From NCBI RefSeq assembly GCF_003076755.1, contig NZ_QDKM01000004.1:248001-312000 (forward strand): DNA of 64,000 bases. Direction: 5' to 3'. This DNA is from Pararhodobacter oceanensis (GTDB lineage: Bacteria > Pseudomonadota > Alphaproteobacteria > Rhodobacterales > Rhodobacteraceae). The position numbers and the translations under genes were made by a program. The number at the start of each line of letters is the position of its first letter. The first letter of the stretch is position 1. The notes beneath the pieces are model-generated. The model was not told the DNA's origin. It worked only from the letters and a program-made list of their open reading frames with translations, and did not search any database. Shown in pieces: positions 38,899-48,046 of this stretch.

Positions 38899-41049
38899 AT
38901 GGAGTATTCGCTGGCGCGCAGCCTGTGGTCCGGCCCGCTTTCTGCCCCGCAAGCGCCCGCGCAGGATCTGGCGGCGCGGATCGCCCAAGGGCTGGATTAT
39001 CCCGAGGCTTTGGCCGCTTTACAGGCTTTGGCGCGACATGGTTTGCCATTGGATCCCGCGCTCACGAGGGCTTTGGCGCAATGGGATTGGTCGATTGATC
39101 TGGCGCAGGTTGCCATGCAGGCCACGGTATCGGCGCGCGTCGATCCCGAGCCCGCTTTGGCCGAATTGCAGCGACGGGTGGAGGCGCAGGGCCGCCGCTT
39201 CGGGGTCTTGGCTTGGGCCCTTTGGGGGCTGGGCCGCTGCGAACAGGCGCGGGCGGTTCTGGCCGATCTTGATCCACAGTCCGATAGCTATGATGCCGAC
39301 CGGCTGGCGCGGGCGGAATTGGCAATCCTCTCCGGCGAGGCGCCGGAGCCTTTGGCCCTGCCCGGTGCTTTGCGCCTGTCGCTCTTGCATCTGTGGCGCA
39401 ACCGGGGGGCGCGGGCGCTGACCCAGCGTTACCAGACCCTGCACTTTGGGTTTTCCGCGCATCCGCCGCTTTGGGCATGGTTAATTGACGTCTTTATAAC
39501 CGAGCGCGATTTTACCCATGCGCGCCATGCGGTTGAGCGTCTGCGCGCGGCCCATCCCGAGGGGCACGCGGAGGTGGTGGCGCAGCGTATCCGGCTGGCG
39601 ATAGAGCAAAACGACCCCGCCACGGCGCGGCGGCTGTTAACCAAACATCTGCCCGCAGATACACCATGGACATGGTCGGAACGCCAGCATCTGCAGCACC
39701 TGCGCTGTCTGCTGTTGGAGGCCGCGCAAGCCCCAATCCCCGACTATGCCGCCGCCTATCAACATGCCTGTGCGGCGCAGCGGCTTTACCCCGAGAATGC
39801 GGCGTTGCGTGGGCTCTGGCTGACCCTGCGCGAGATTTGCGAAGATTGGGACGGGTTGGCGGCTGAGTTAATGTCAGACAATCGGTTTGCGCCGGATCGC
39901 GCCGCAATTCTGGCGCGGATCGGACGGCCGGACGCCGCGCTAAGGCTCACCGAAATCCCGCCGCCATTGCCGCCTGATACAGCGCTACGGTTGCGCCTGT
40001 CGCGGACGCAGTGGCACATGCGGTGCGGGGCATTGGAGGCGGCTGCGGCAGAGTTGGACCCGATGCCGCAAGACTGGCCCTTGCGCGCGGATCACGCCTA
40101 TTGGGCCGCAGAAATCGCTCTAGCCAAGCGCGATACCAAGGCCGCGCGCCGCGCGCTTTCGCCTGCATTATCAAGGCATCCGACCCGCTTGGGGCTGATC
40201 TTGTCTGCCGCGCGGATGGAGTATTTTGCCGGTGAATTCGCCGCTGCACAGGATCATTTGCAGCGTTTTCATGAGCTTAAAACCATCGAACTGGGCACGC
40301 CCCCGAAGGATGATCTGCGTGATATGATTGTGCGCGATGCTGCTGAGGCGCAGACCGAGGGGCGCGCAGCGACCAATTCGCCGGGGCTTGCCGCGCGCCA
40401 TTTTGCGTTGACCCCGCCAGATTTTATCCCGCCGCAGCAGACCCAAGTGGTCCCGCGCCAGCTCTGGCATTATTGGGAGGGGCCGCGCAGCAGCGGGGTG
40501 TCGCGCGGGATCGAGACATGGGCGCAACTGCATCAAGGTTTCGCACAACGCGTGTTCGACGCGCAGAGCGCCGCGGCATGGCTGGAGCAAAATGCACCGG
40601 ACCTCGCGCCGGTCTTTGCACGGCTCAGCCAACCGGCCTTGCGCGCCGATCTGTTTCGCGTCGCATTGATCGCGCAGGAGGGCGGGGTATTTGCCGATCT
40701 CGATGAATTCCCGCGTGCGCCGGTCACGCCTTGGCTCGCCGATGCGCGCGCGGTGATGGTGATCGAAGAGGGCCATGGCACCATCGCCAATAATTTTCTC
40801 GCCACCCTGCCCGCTCTGCCATTGTTCACCCGTTTGACCGCGCGCATCGCCAATCGGTTAACCAAGACACAGACGCCCTATGCATGGTGGGATAGCGGCC
40901 CCGCGCAGCTGACGCTTGAGGTGTTTGCCGCGCAGCAGAGCGAGACCGAGCGCGCGGGGTTGCGTTTCCTCACGCAAGCCGCGTATGAGCAGCGCATATC
41001 CACCAATCTGCCCTTTGTGCACAAGCGCAGCCCCGATCACTGGCGATAG
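38899..41049 (+). CDS. TPR protein with C-terminal GT32-like glycosyltransferase domain
   Basis: A 716-residue protein. Residues 1-500 are Ala/Leu-rich helical repeats of TPR type (for example RRFGVLAWALWGLGRCEQAR and AARRALSPALSRHPTRLGL). From about residue 515 a DxD-sugar-binding domain follows: QLWHYWEGP, RADLFRVALIAQEGGVFADLDEF with the DLD metal site, and GTIANNFLA. This resembles GT32/capsular mannosyltransferases. The ATG at 38899 is chosen because it lies 2 bases after the preceding stop. Last gene of the operon, followed by a terminator. Confidence 0.75.
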   Translation: MEYSLARSLWSGPLSAPQAPAQDLAARIAQGLDYPEALAALQALARHGLPLDPALTRALAQWDWSIDLAQVAMQATVSARVDPEPALAELQRRVEAQGRRFGVLAWALWGLGRCEQARAVLADLDPQSDSYDADRLARAELAILSGEAPEPLALPGALRLSLLHLWRNRGARALTQRYQTLHFGFSAHPPLWAWLIDVFITERDFTHARHAVERLRAAHPEGHAEVVAQRIRLAIEQNDPATARRLLTKHLPADTPWTWSERQHLQHLRCLLLEAAQAPIPDYAAAYQHACAAQRLYPENAALRGLWLTLREICEDWDGLAAELMSDNRFAPDRAAILARIGRPDAALRLTEIPPPLPPDTALRLRLSRTQWHMRCGALEAAAAELDPMPQDWPLRADHAYWAAEIALAKRDTKAARRALSPALSRHPTRLGLILSAARMEYFAGEFAAAQDHLQRFHELKTIELGTPPKDDLRDMIVRDAAEAQTEGRAATNSPGLAARHFALTPPDFIPPQQTQVVPRQLWHYWEGPRSSGVSRGIETWAQLHQGFAQRVFDAQSAAAWLEQNAPDLAPVFARLSQPALRADLFRVALIAQEGGVFADLDEFPRAPVTPWLADARAVMVIEEGHGTIANNFLATLPALPLFTRLTARIANRLTKTQTPYAWWDSGPAQLTLEVFAAQQSETERAGLRFLTQAAYEQRISTNLPFVHKRSPDHWR

Positions 41050-41081
41050 GCGCAAACCAGCGCGACCTCGCCAAACCCGCT

Positions 41082-41099
41082 GTCCACTCTGGACTTTTT
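41082..41099 (+). terminator. Candidate terminator of the glycan operon
   Basis: GTCCA (41082-41086), loop CTC, TGGAC (41090-41094) followed by TTTTT, 33 bases after the stop of the TPR-glycosyltransferase gene. The stem is short, so strength is uncertain. Confidence 0.45.
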
Positions 41100-41264
41100 G
41101 CCCCCCGCGTGGCCCAATATGACGATGACCCACCCGCTCCGCATGGCGCTTTCGACCCTGCCACCTGTGACGCCATCCGCGTGCAGGCCGCAGGTTGCCC
41201 CGGTATCTGCGGCGCGTGGGTTTTCTGCCCGCGGTCCTGTTTCTGCCGTGAGGTTTAACCTTTC

Positions 41265-42173
41265 ATGAACCCTTCTCCTGATATCCTCTGTATCGGCTCG
41301 GTCCTGTGGGACATTATCGGGCGCACCGAGATGGCGCTGGCGACGCGGCGCGATATGGGCGGGTTGATCACCCGTTTGCCCGGCGGTGTGGCGATGAATA
41401 TCGCGATGACGCTGGCGCGCTTTGGTATGGCGCCTGCGGTATTGACCGCGATTGGCGGCGATCCCGAAGGTGATGAATTGCTGCAGGCGGTGGCGCAACT
41501 TGGCGTCGACACGCGGTTCGCCCACCGTATCGCCGAGCGGCCCACCGACCGCTACATGGCGATCGAGGATGCCACCGGTCTGGTCGCGGCGATTGCCGAT
41601 GCGCATACGCTAGAGGCGGCGGGCGCCGATATCCTGCAGGCGCTGCACGACGGGCGGCTGGCCACGGCGCAGCAGCCTTGGGCGGGGCAAATCGCGCTCG
41701 ACGGCAATCTGACCGCCGAGCTGCTGGCCGAGATTGCCGGCTCGCCGATCTTCTCTGCCGCTGATCTACGCATTGCGCCCGCCAGCCCGGGCAAGGCCGA
41801 GCGGCTGCTGCCGGTGATGGCGCATCCGCGCGCGACGCTTTACGTCAACCGCCAAGAGGCCGAGCTGCTCTGCGAGACCGCATTCGACGGTAGCCGCGCC
41901 GCCGCCGAAGGTCTGGTCGCCAAAGGCGCCGCGCGCGCCTTGGTCACCGATGGCGGCACCGATGCCTCGGATGCGGCGCGCGGTGCCGAGACATTCACCC
42001 GCCCCGCGCATGTCGTGCGCCCGCGCCGTATTACCGGCGCGGGTGATACTTTTATGGCGGCGCATATTTACGCCGAAAGCCGCGGCGCAGAACGCGCTGA
42101 TGCGCTCAAACAGGCGCAAGCCGCCGCCGCTGCCTATGTTGCCTTTGCCGATGATGGCGAAAACGGAGATTAA
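41265..42173 (+). CDS. psuK: Pseudouridine kinase (PfkB family)
   Basis: Ribokinase-like enzyme of 302 residues, with the substrate-binding GGVAMNIAMTLARFG and the catalytic anion hole/base motif ITGAGDTFMAA near the C-terminus. Assignment to pseudouridine rather than another nucleoside rests on the psuG gene 2 bases downstream. Converts pseudouridine to its 5'-phosphate. A 215-base gap precedes it, with no strong promoter recognised. Confidence 0.88.
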   Translation: MNPSPDILCIGSVLWDIIGRTEMALATRRDMGGLITRLPGGVAMNIAMTLARFGMAPAVLTAIGGDPEGDELLQAVAQLGVDTRFAHRIAERPTDRYMAIEDATGLVAAIADAHTLEAAGADILQALHDGRLATAQQPWAGQIALDGNLTAELLAEIAGSPIFSAADLRIAPASPGKAERLLPVMAHPRATLYVNRQEAELLCETAFDGSRAAAEGLVAKGAARALVTDGGTDASDAARGAETFTRPAHVVRPRRITGAGDTFMAAHIYAESRGAERADALKQAQAAAAAYVAFADDGENGD

Positions 42174-42175
42174 CC

Positions 42176-43084
<909 letters not shown>

Positions 43085-43093
43085 TGGTTAATC

Positions 43094-43116
43094 AGGTGGC
43101 CCGATCCGGGCCGCCT
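43094..43116 (+). terminator. Hairpin after psuG, possible terminator
   Basis: AGGTGGCCCG (43094-43103), loop ATC, CGGGCCGCCT (43107-43116): ten pairs, one of them G-U, starting 10 bases after the psuG stop. It is not followed by a T-run, so it may stabilise the 3' end or assist termination rather than be a classical terminator. Confidence 0.4.
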
Positions 43117-43189
43117 GCCCCCCATGTAAAGCCTGCGACCTTCGCCTATTGCGCGCCGCGCCTATTCACCGGCGGCGCGCTATCGGCAC

Positions 43190-43218
43190 TTGCAAGCCTG
43201 CCGGTGGCTGCATAAATA
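43190..43218 (+). promoter_or_regulatory. Weak candidate promoter for the DUF502 gene
   Basis: TTGCAA (43190-43195) and TAAATA (43213-43218) are separated by 17 bases and end 29 bases before the ATG of the DUF502 gene. The match to sigma-70 boxes is only partial. Confidence 0.3.
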
Positions 43219-43247
43219 TCTTTGTATCCTAGTTTGGTCGCATCTCC

Positions 43248-43940
43248 ATGTCCCAGCCCCCTCGCCCGCAGCGTCGCGGTTTTCTCGCCGGTCTGCGCTC
43301 GTCGTTTCTGACCGGGCTGGTGATTGTAAGCCCTGCGGTTCTGACGATCTGGCTGATCACCACGGTGGTCGAGTTTTTCGACAGCCGCGTGCTGCCGCTG
43401 ATCCCGCAACGTATCATTCCCAGCGCCGTCACCGTGCCCGATGTGCCGGGGCTTGGTGTGGCGGTGTTTCTGATTTTCACGCTGGTAGTGGGCTGGCTGG
43501 CCAAGGGCTATATCGGCCGCAGTCTGATCCAATGGAGCGAGGATATCGTCGCGCGCATGCCGGTGGTGCGCTCGGTCTATAACGGGCTCAAACAGATCGC
43601 CGAGACGGTCTTTGCCCAAAGTAACACCTCGTTCAAAAAGGCCTGTCTGGTCGAATATCCCCGCCGCGGCATCTGGGCGATGGCCTTTATCTCGACCGAC
43701 ACGCGGGGCGAGGTTGCCAGCAAAGCGGGGAATGGCGCGGGGATGGTCTCGGTGTTTCTGCCGACGACGCCCAACCCGACCTCGGGGTTCTTGCTGTTCG
43801 TGCCGGCTGCGGATGTGATAGAACTTGATATGTCCGTTGAAGAGGCGGCGAAACTGGTGATCTCGGCCGGTCTGGTGGTCCCCGATCCCGACAATCCAGG
43901 CAAGGTCAAATCCAGCCCCCGCAAACGCGTCTCTAGCTGA
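43248..43940 (+). CDS. DUF502 family membrane protein
   Basis: A 230-residue inner-membrane protein with two hydrophobic helices near residues 20-45 and 65-90. The DUF502 segments IVARMPVVRSVYNGLKQIAETV, FKKACLVEYPRRGIWAMAFIS and LPTTPNPTSGFLLFVP follow. The biochemical function is not established. The end overlaps the end of the opposite-strand patatin gene by 8 bases. Confidence 0.88.
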   Translation: MSQPPRPQRRGFLAGLRSSFLTGLVIVSPAVLTIWLITTVVEFFDSRVLPLIPQRIIPSAVTVPDVPGLGVAVFLIFTLVVGWLAKGYIGRSLIQWSEDIVARMPVVRSVYNGLKQIAETVFAQSNTSFKKACLVEYPRRGIWAMAFISTDTRGEVASKAGNGAGMVSVFLPTTPNPTSGFLLFVPAADVIELDMSVEEAAKLVISAGLVVPDPDNPGKVKSSPRKRVSS

Positions 43941-44955
43941 ACATCTCGACCAGATCGAGGGTGCCGCGGGTGCCGATATCCGCCTCATGCTGCGCCAAAA
44001 ACCGGTCGGCGGCGCTGCGTCCGGCCTGAAACAGCGTATCAAGCAAATAGGGCGTCGGGGTCATTTTGGTGCGCGCAGAGAGCCCGCGCATCAGCGCATC
44101 ATCCGAGATCATATGCACCAGCACATCCTTCATCGTTCCCGGTGTCATCTTGCCATCAGCCAGCAGCCGTTTGACAAAGGCCACCGCGCGCAGATCGCGT
44201 AACAGCGCGGAATTAAAGCTGATTTCATTGACGCGGTTCATGATTTCAAGCGCCGATTGCGGCACCTCGGGGCGGTAAAACGGGTTGATCGAGATGATCA
44301 ATATATCATCGGGCAGCGATGGTTCATAAAGCGGATAGAGCGAGGGGTTGCCCGAATAACCGCCGTCCCAATAATGCGCATCGCCGATTTCCACCGCGCG
44401 AAACACCGTCGGCAGGCAGGCCGAGGCAAGGATCGCATCGGGCGTCACCTCGGCCTCCGAGAACACCCGCACTTTGCCCGAATGCACATTGGTCGCGGCG
44501 ACGAAGAGCTTTGGCCCCGCATCGGCACAGACCGCCGCCATATCGAGCCGGTCAACCACAGGCTGCATCGGGTTTTGCCAGAACGGCCCCCAGTCATAGG
44601 GGCTGAGCACCTGTGTCGCCAGATTGCCGGGCGAGACCGGCATCAGCGCGTCGCTGATCTGCGCGGCGACCTCGAGTGGCGGCAGGAAGGGGCGAAACCA
44701 GCCGACCGCGCGCAGATCACCGACACCGCCCAAGCCCTCCCATAGGGCGCGCAGAGCCTCCCGCGCGCCCTCGCGCCCGCCGTTCACCAAACCTGCCTTG
44801 AGCGCCGCGCCATTCAGCGCCCCCGCCGAGGTGCCGGTGATCGCGGCGATCTCCAGCGTGTCGGTTTCGAGGATACGGTCGAGCACGCCCCAAGTGAACG
44901 CGCCATGCGCGCCGCCGCCTTGCAGCGCTAGATTGATCCGTTTGGGCGCGCTCAT
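43933..44955 (-). CDS. Patatin-like phospholipase
   Basis: Serine-Asp dyad lipid hydrolase of 340 residues: anion hole QGGGAHGAFTWG, nucleophile Ser in ITGTSAGALNG, catalytic Asp in YWDGGYSGNP. No signal peptide. Placed 13 bases after bdhA on the same strand, so it is probably co-expressed; this pairing with 3-hydroxybutyrate dehydrogenase suggests a role in polyhydroxybutyrate or lipid turnover, by inference. The ATG at 44955 fits the family; the extension to 45078 is Pro/Arg-rich and lies over bdhA. Confidence 0.88.
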   Translation of the reverse strand: MSAPKRINLALQGGGAHGAFTWGVLDRILETDTLEIAAITGTSAGALNGAALKAGLVNGGREGAREALRALWEGLGGVGDLRAVGWFRPFLPPLEVAAQISDALMPVSPGNLATQVLSPYDWGPFWQNPMQPVVDRLDMAAVCADAGPKLFVAATNVHSGKVRVFSEAEVTPDAILASACLPTVFRAVEIGDAHYWDGGYSGNPSLYPLYEPSLPDDILIISINPFYRPEVPQSALEIMNRVNEISFNSALLRDLRAVAFVKRLLADGKMTPGTMKDVLVHMISDDALMRGLSARTKMTPTPYLLDTLFQAGRSAADRFLAQHEADIGTRGTLDLVEMFS

Positions 44956-44968
44956 CCGTGGGCCAATG

Positions 44969-45751
44969 TCACAGCGCGGTCCAGCCGCCGTCGACGGAAA
45001 TCGTCGTGCCGGTGATCTGGTCGGCTGCCCCCGAGCACAGGAACACGGCAATCCCGCCGACCTGTTCGGTGGTGGCAAATTCGCCCGAGGGCTGGCGCGA
45101 CAGCATCACCTCTTTGATCACCGTCTCGCGGTCCATATTATGGGTTTTCATCTGGTCAGGGATTTGCTTTTCGACAATCGGGGTCAGCACATAGCCGGGG
45201 CAGATCGCGTTGCAGGTCACGCCACTGCCTGCCGCTTCTAGCCCCGTCACTTTGGTTAACCCGACCACCCCGTGTTTCGCCGCGACATAGGCGGATTTGA
45301 ACGGCGAGGCGGTCAGACCATGGGCCGAGGCGACATTGATCACCCGCCCCCAACCGGCCTGATACATCGCTGGCAGCGCCGCCGCCGTGCAATGAAAGGC
45401 CGACGACATATTGATCGCGATGATCGCATCCCATTTCTCGGCGGGAAATTCCTCAAGCTTGGCGACATGCTGGATGCCGGCGTTGTTCACCAAGATATCG
45501 CAGCCGCCTGACTGTTCGATCAACGCGCGGCATTCATCGCCCTTGGACATATCGGCCTTGATATAGCGCACCGCGACGCCGTGGCGTTGGGCAAGTTCGG
45601 CGGCCAGCGCGTGGTCCTCGTCACGGTCAGTGAAAGAGTTCAACACCACCTCGGCCCCCGCCGCGGCCAATTCCTCGGCAATCCCCAACCCGATCCCCGA
45701 GTTCGATCCGGTGACAATGGCGCGTTTTCCGTGCAAGATTTTGGTGGTCAT
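44969..45751 (-). CDS. bdhA: 3-Hydroxybutyrate dehydrogenase
   Basis: Short-chain dehydrogenase of 260 residues oxidising D-3-hydroxybutyrate to acetoacetate. The nucleotide site VTGSNSGIGLGIAEE and NNAGIQHV, and the catalytic Ser-Tyr-Lys in NVASAHGLTASPFKSAYVAAKHG (Tyr then Lys four on), match BdhA. The C-terminal end VDGGWTAL is typical. A GAGGA site precedes the ATG. The 5' leader contains a possible small RNA or attenuator at 45814-45889. Polyhydroxybutyrate use is the usual role. Confidence 0.9.
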   Translation of the reverse strand: MTTKILHGKRAIVTGSNSGIGLGIAEELAAAGAEVVLNSFTDRDEDHALAAELAQRHGVAVRYIKADMSKGDECRALIEQSGGCDILVNNAGIQHVAKLEEFPAEKWDAIIAINMSSAFHCTAAALPAMYQAGWGRVINVASAHGLTASPFKSAYVAAKHGVVGLTKVTGLEAAGSGVTCNAICPGYVLTPIVEKQIPDQMKTHNMDRETVIKEVMLSRQPSGEFATTEQVGGIAVFLCSGAADQITGTTISVDGGWTAL

Positions 45752-45813
45752 ACGGTCCTCATCGGTGATGTTGCAACCGCAGCATACCGCGCTTGAGATC
45801 AATGACCAGAGCC

Positions 45814-45842
45814 AAAAAAAAGCGCCCGCACAAGGCGGGCGC
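45814..45842 (-). terminator. Strong intrinsic terminator
   Basis: Minus strand: GCGCCCGC (45835-45842), loop CTTGT, GCGGGCGC (45822-45829), then eight T (45814-45821). It is a textbook rho-independent terminator, yet no minus-strand gene ends before it for more than 2 kb, which is the reason for proposing a separate RNA here. Confidence 0.85.
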
Positions 45843-45889
45843 AAGTCGTTGAGGCAGGTTTCATACAGGCAAGAAACCTATCGAGCAGT
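45814..45889 (-). ncRNA. Candidate small RNA or transcriptional attenuator upstream of bdhA
   Basis: Predicted minus-strand transcript of about 76 nt. It would start at A (45889), seven bases after a sigma-70-like -10. It folds into a first hairpin with a perfect 7-bp stem AGGTTTC/GAAACCT (45873-45879 with 45856-45862, loop of 10). A 13-base single-stranded linker (GCCTCAACGACTT) follows, then a GC-rich terminator hairpin ending in T8. The transcript ends 62 bases before the bdhA ATG, so it could also be the terminated form of a bdhA leader. Not recognised as a known family. Confidence 0.6.
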
Positions 45890-45895
45890 GAGATA

Positions 45896-45924
45896 CTTAT
45901 AGCCAATCCGTTTCAGGTATCCAA
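45896..45924 (-). promoter_or_regulatory. Sigma-70-like promoter of the candidate RNA
   Basis: Minus strand: -35 TTGGAT (45919-45924), 17-base spacer, -10 TATAAG (45896-45901). The -10 matches five of six consensus bases. No other reader of this promoter is apparent except the candidate RNA and, by read-through, bdhA. Confidence 0.55.
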
Positions 45925-45999
45925 GCTAAAAGTTTGATTACGTGGACTTACCCAGCTACTTACAGCCTATCGCAGCCCGCCAGAAGGATTGTTTCCGAT

Positions 46000-47829
46000 A
46001 TGCATATAATGCGCGCCCGAGCTTTACCCACAAGCATCCTAGCGGCGGTTTTCGCGATTTTACACGCGGGATTTGCAGTGCCTGCAAGCGCGCAACCCCA
46101 GCATGGCATTTCGATGTATGGCGCGCCCGCTCTACCACCAGATTTCGTGTCTCTACCCTATGCGAACCCCGATTCGCCCTCTGGCGGGCGAATCGTTTTT
46201 GCCGAAATCGGCGGATTTGATTCGCTCAATCCCTATATTCTGCGCGGCTCGGCGCCTTGGGGCGTCAATTTGCTGACCGTCCAAAGCCTTCTGGGGCGCA
46301 GCTATGATGAGCCGTTTGCGCTCTATGGTGTGCTGGCCGAGAGCGTCGAAACCGATGAAGCGCGCAGTTTTGTCGAGTTTACCCTGCGCGAATCGGCCCG
46401 ATTCTCGGATGGCAGCCCGGTCACGGTGGCGGATGTGATGTGGTCGTTTGAGGTGATGGGCACCCAAGGCCACCCACGCTATCGCAACGCCTGGACGAAA
46501 ATTGCTACGATGCAGCAAACTGGCCCGCAGTCGCTGCGCTTCACCTTTACTGAGCCGGACCGCGAGTTGCCGTTGATCCTTGGTCTGCGCCCGATCCTGC
46601 AGCGCGCGCAATTCGACGCTGACGGGCGCGCCTTTGATCAATCGTCCCTCACGCCGCTGATCGGCTCGGGCCCCTATGTCGTCGACAGCGTCGATCCCGG
46701 CCGCTCGATCACCTTCCGCCGCACGCCGGATTGGTGGGGTGCGGATCTGCCGTTTTTCCGCGGGCAGCATAATCTCGACGAAATCCGCTATGAGTATTAC
46801 GGCGATTCCGCCGTCGCGTTTGAGGCGTTCAAAGCTGGTCTGATCAGCGTCTGGCGCGAGCCGAGCGCGGCGCGTTGGGCCGACAGCTATGATTTCCCCG
46901 CGGTCACTGACGGGCGCATTCGGCAGGTGGAAATTCCCCACCAGCGCCCCTCGGGGATGAGCGGCTTTGTGATGAACACCCGCCGCGCTCCCTTTGACGA
47001 CTGGCGGGTGCGCGATGCGCTGATCCATGCTTTCGATTTCGCCCAGATCAACGCCACGGTGAACGGCGGCGCCGAGCCACGGATAGACAGCTATTTCGGC
47101 AATTCCGATCTGGGTATGCGGGCGCAGGCCGTAGAGGGGCTGGTGCTGGATCTGTTAACCCCGTTTGCCGAAGAGTTAACGCCCGACGCGCTGCAAGCCT
47201 ATGCGCTGCCCGAGACCGGCGGACGCTCGAACCGGCGCAACCTGCGCGCGGCGATGCGGCAGCTCAACGCCGCCGGTTGGCAGGCCGACGAACGCGGAAT
47301 TATGCGCAATGGCGCGGGCGAGGCCTTCACCTTCAACATCTTGCTGCAACAGGGCTCCGCCGCCCAACAGGCGATTGCCAACAGCTATATCGAGAGCCTG
47401 CAACATCTGGGAATTACCGCCAATCTCACGGTGATCGACGCCGCCCAATATGTCGAGCGCACCAATCAATATGATTTCGACATGACCTATATGCATCGGC
47501 TGATGTCGCTCTCGCCGGGCAATGAGCAAACGCTCTATTGGAGCGCCGAGGGCGTCGAGACGCCGGGCACGCGCAATCTCGCCGGTGTCGATACGCCTGC
47601 GGTCGAAGCGATGATCACCGCGATGCTGAATGCGCGGGAGCCAGAGGCCTTCACCGCCGCCGTGCGCGCCCTTGACCGCGTGCTGATGACCGGTCGCTAC
47701 GTCATCCCGTTTTGGTATGCGCCGGTGAGCCGTTTGGCCGTGGCCGAGGGGTTGCGTTTTCCGCAGAATCTGCCCATATATGGCGACTGGACCGGCTTCT
47801 TGCCCGAGGTATGGTGGTATTCGGAATGA
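46000..47829 (+). CDS. Extracellular solute-binding protein, family 5
   Basis: Periplasmic binding protein of 609 residues. Signal peptide with hydrophobic core SILAAVFAILHAGFAV and likely cleavage after ASA. The mature part has the family 5 segments GGRIVFAEIGGFDSLNPYI and SGPYVVDSVDPGRSITFRR and a C-terminal domain like peptide or microcin C/oligopeptide binders (YejA-like). The ATG at 46000 is preferred, with AAGGA upstream. No permease or ATPase genes are adjacent: it is an orphan here. Its stop overlaps the entericidin start by ATGA. Confidence 0.85.
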   Translation: MHIMRARALPTSILAAVFAILHAGFAVPASAQPQHGISMYGAPALPPDFVSLPYANPDSPSGGRIVFAEIGGFDSLNPYILRGSAPWGVNLLTVQSLLGRSYDEPFALYGVLAESVETDEARSFVEFTLRESARFSDGSPVTVADVMWSFEVMGTQGHPRYRNAWTKIATMQQTGPQSLRFTFTEPDRELPLILGLRPILQRAQFDADGRAFDQSSLTPLIGSGPYVVDSVDPGRSITFRRTPDWWGADLPFFRGQHNLDEIRYEYYGDSAVAFEAFKAGLISVWREPSAARWADSYDFPAVTDGRIRQVEIPHQRPSGMSGFVMNTRRAPFDDWRVRDALIHAFDFAQINATVNGGAEPRIDSYFGNSDLGMRAQAVEGLVLDLLTPFAEELTPDALQAYALPETGGRSNRRNLRAAMRQLNAAGWQADERGIMRNGAGEAFTFNILLQQGSAAQQAIANSYIESLQHLGITANLTVIDAAQYVERTNQYDFDMTYMHRLMSLSPGNEQTLYWSAEGVETPGTRNLAGVDTPAVEAMITAMLNAREPEAFTAAVRALDRVLMTGRYVIPFWYAPVSRLAVAEGLRFPQNLPIYGDWTGFLPEVWWYSE

Positions 47830-47954
47830 AAATGGGCCTTTGCCTTGCACTTGCTTTAAGCGTTGTCACCCTTGCGGGATGCAACACCGTTGAAGGCGTT
47901 GGCCGCGATATTTCCGGCGGTTCCAATGTCGTGCGCGGCTGGTTCAGCCGTTAA
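47826..47954 (+). CDS. Entericidin A/B family lipoprotein
   Basis: A 42-residue lipoprotein precursor: Lys, hydrophobic core LCLALALSVVTL, lipobox LAGC and the entericidin-type mature sequence NTVEGVGRDISGGSNVV. The mature part is about 20 residues, anchored in the membrane. Entericidins were described in E. coli as an antidote/toxin pair; here only one copy occurs. The start overlaps the preceding stop (ATGA), implying coupled translation with the binding protein. Confidence 0.85.
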   Translation: MKMGLCLALALSVVTLAGCNTVEGVGRDISGGSNVVRGWFSR

Positions 47955-48046
47955 ACCGCGGGCCCTGCGCAGGTTCTATTCCGGCGGTTGGCTGTTAAGC
48001 AATTGACGCTGAATTGGTTAACCCAGACGGCACCGTTTACCCGATC

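Noticed and set aside
41119-41267. A 49-codon frame ending in the ATG of psuK.
   Set aside because: No ribosome binding site, no resemblance to a known peptide, low-complexity Pro/Ala/Val content.
43151-43180. Inverted repeat GCGCGCCG/CGGCGCGC as a second terminator after psuG.
   Set aside because: Loop of 14 and no T-run on either strand; such GC palindromes are frequent by chance in this genome.
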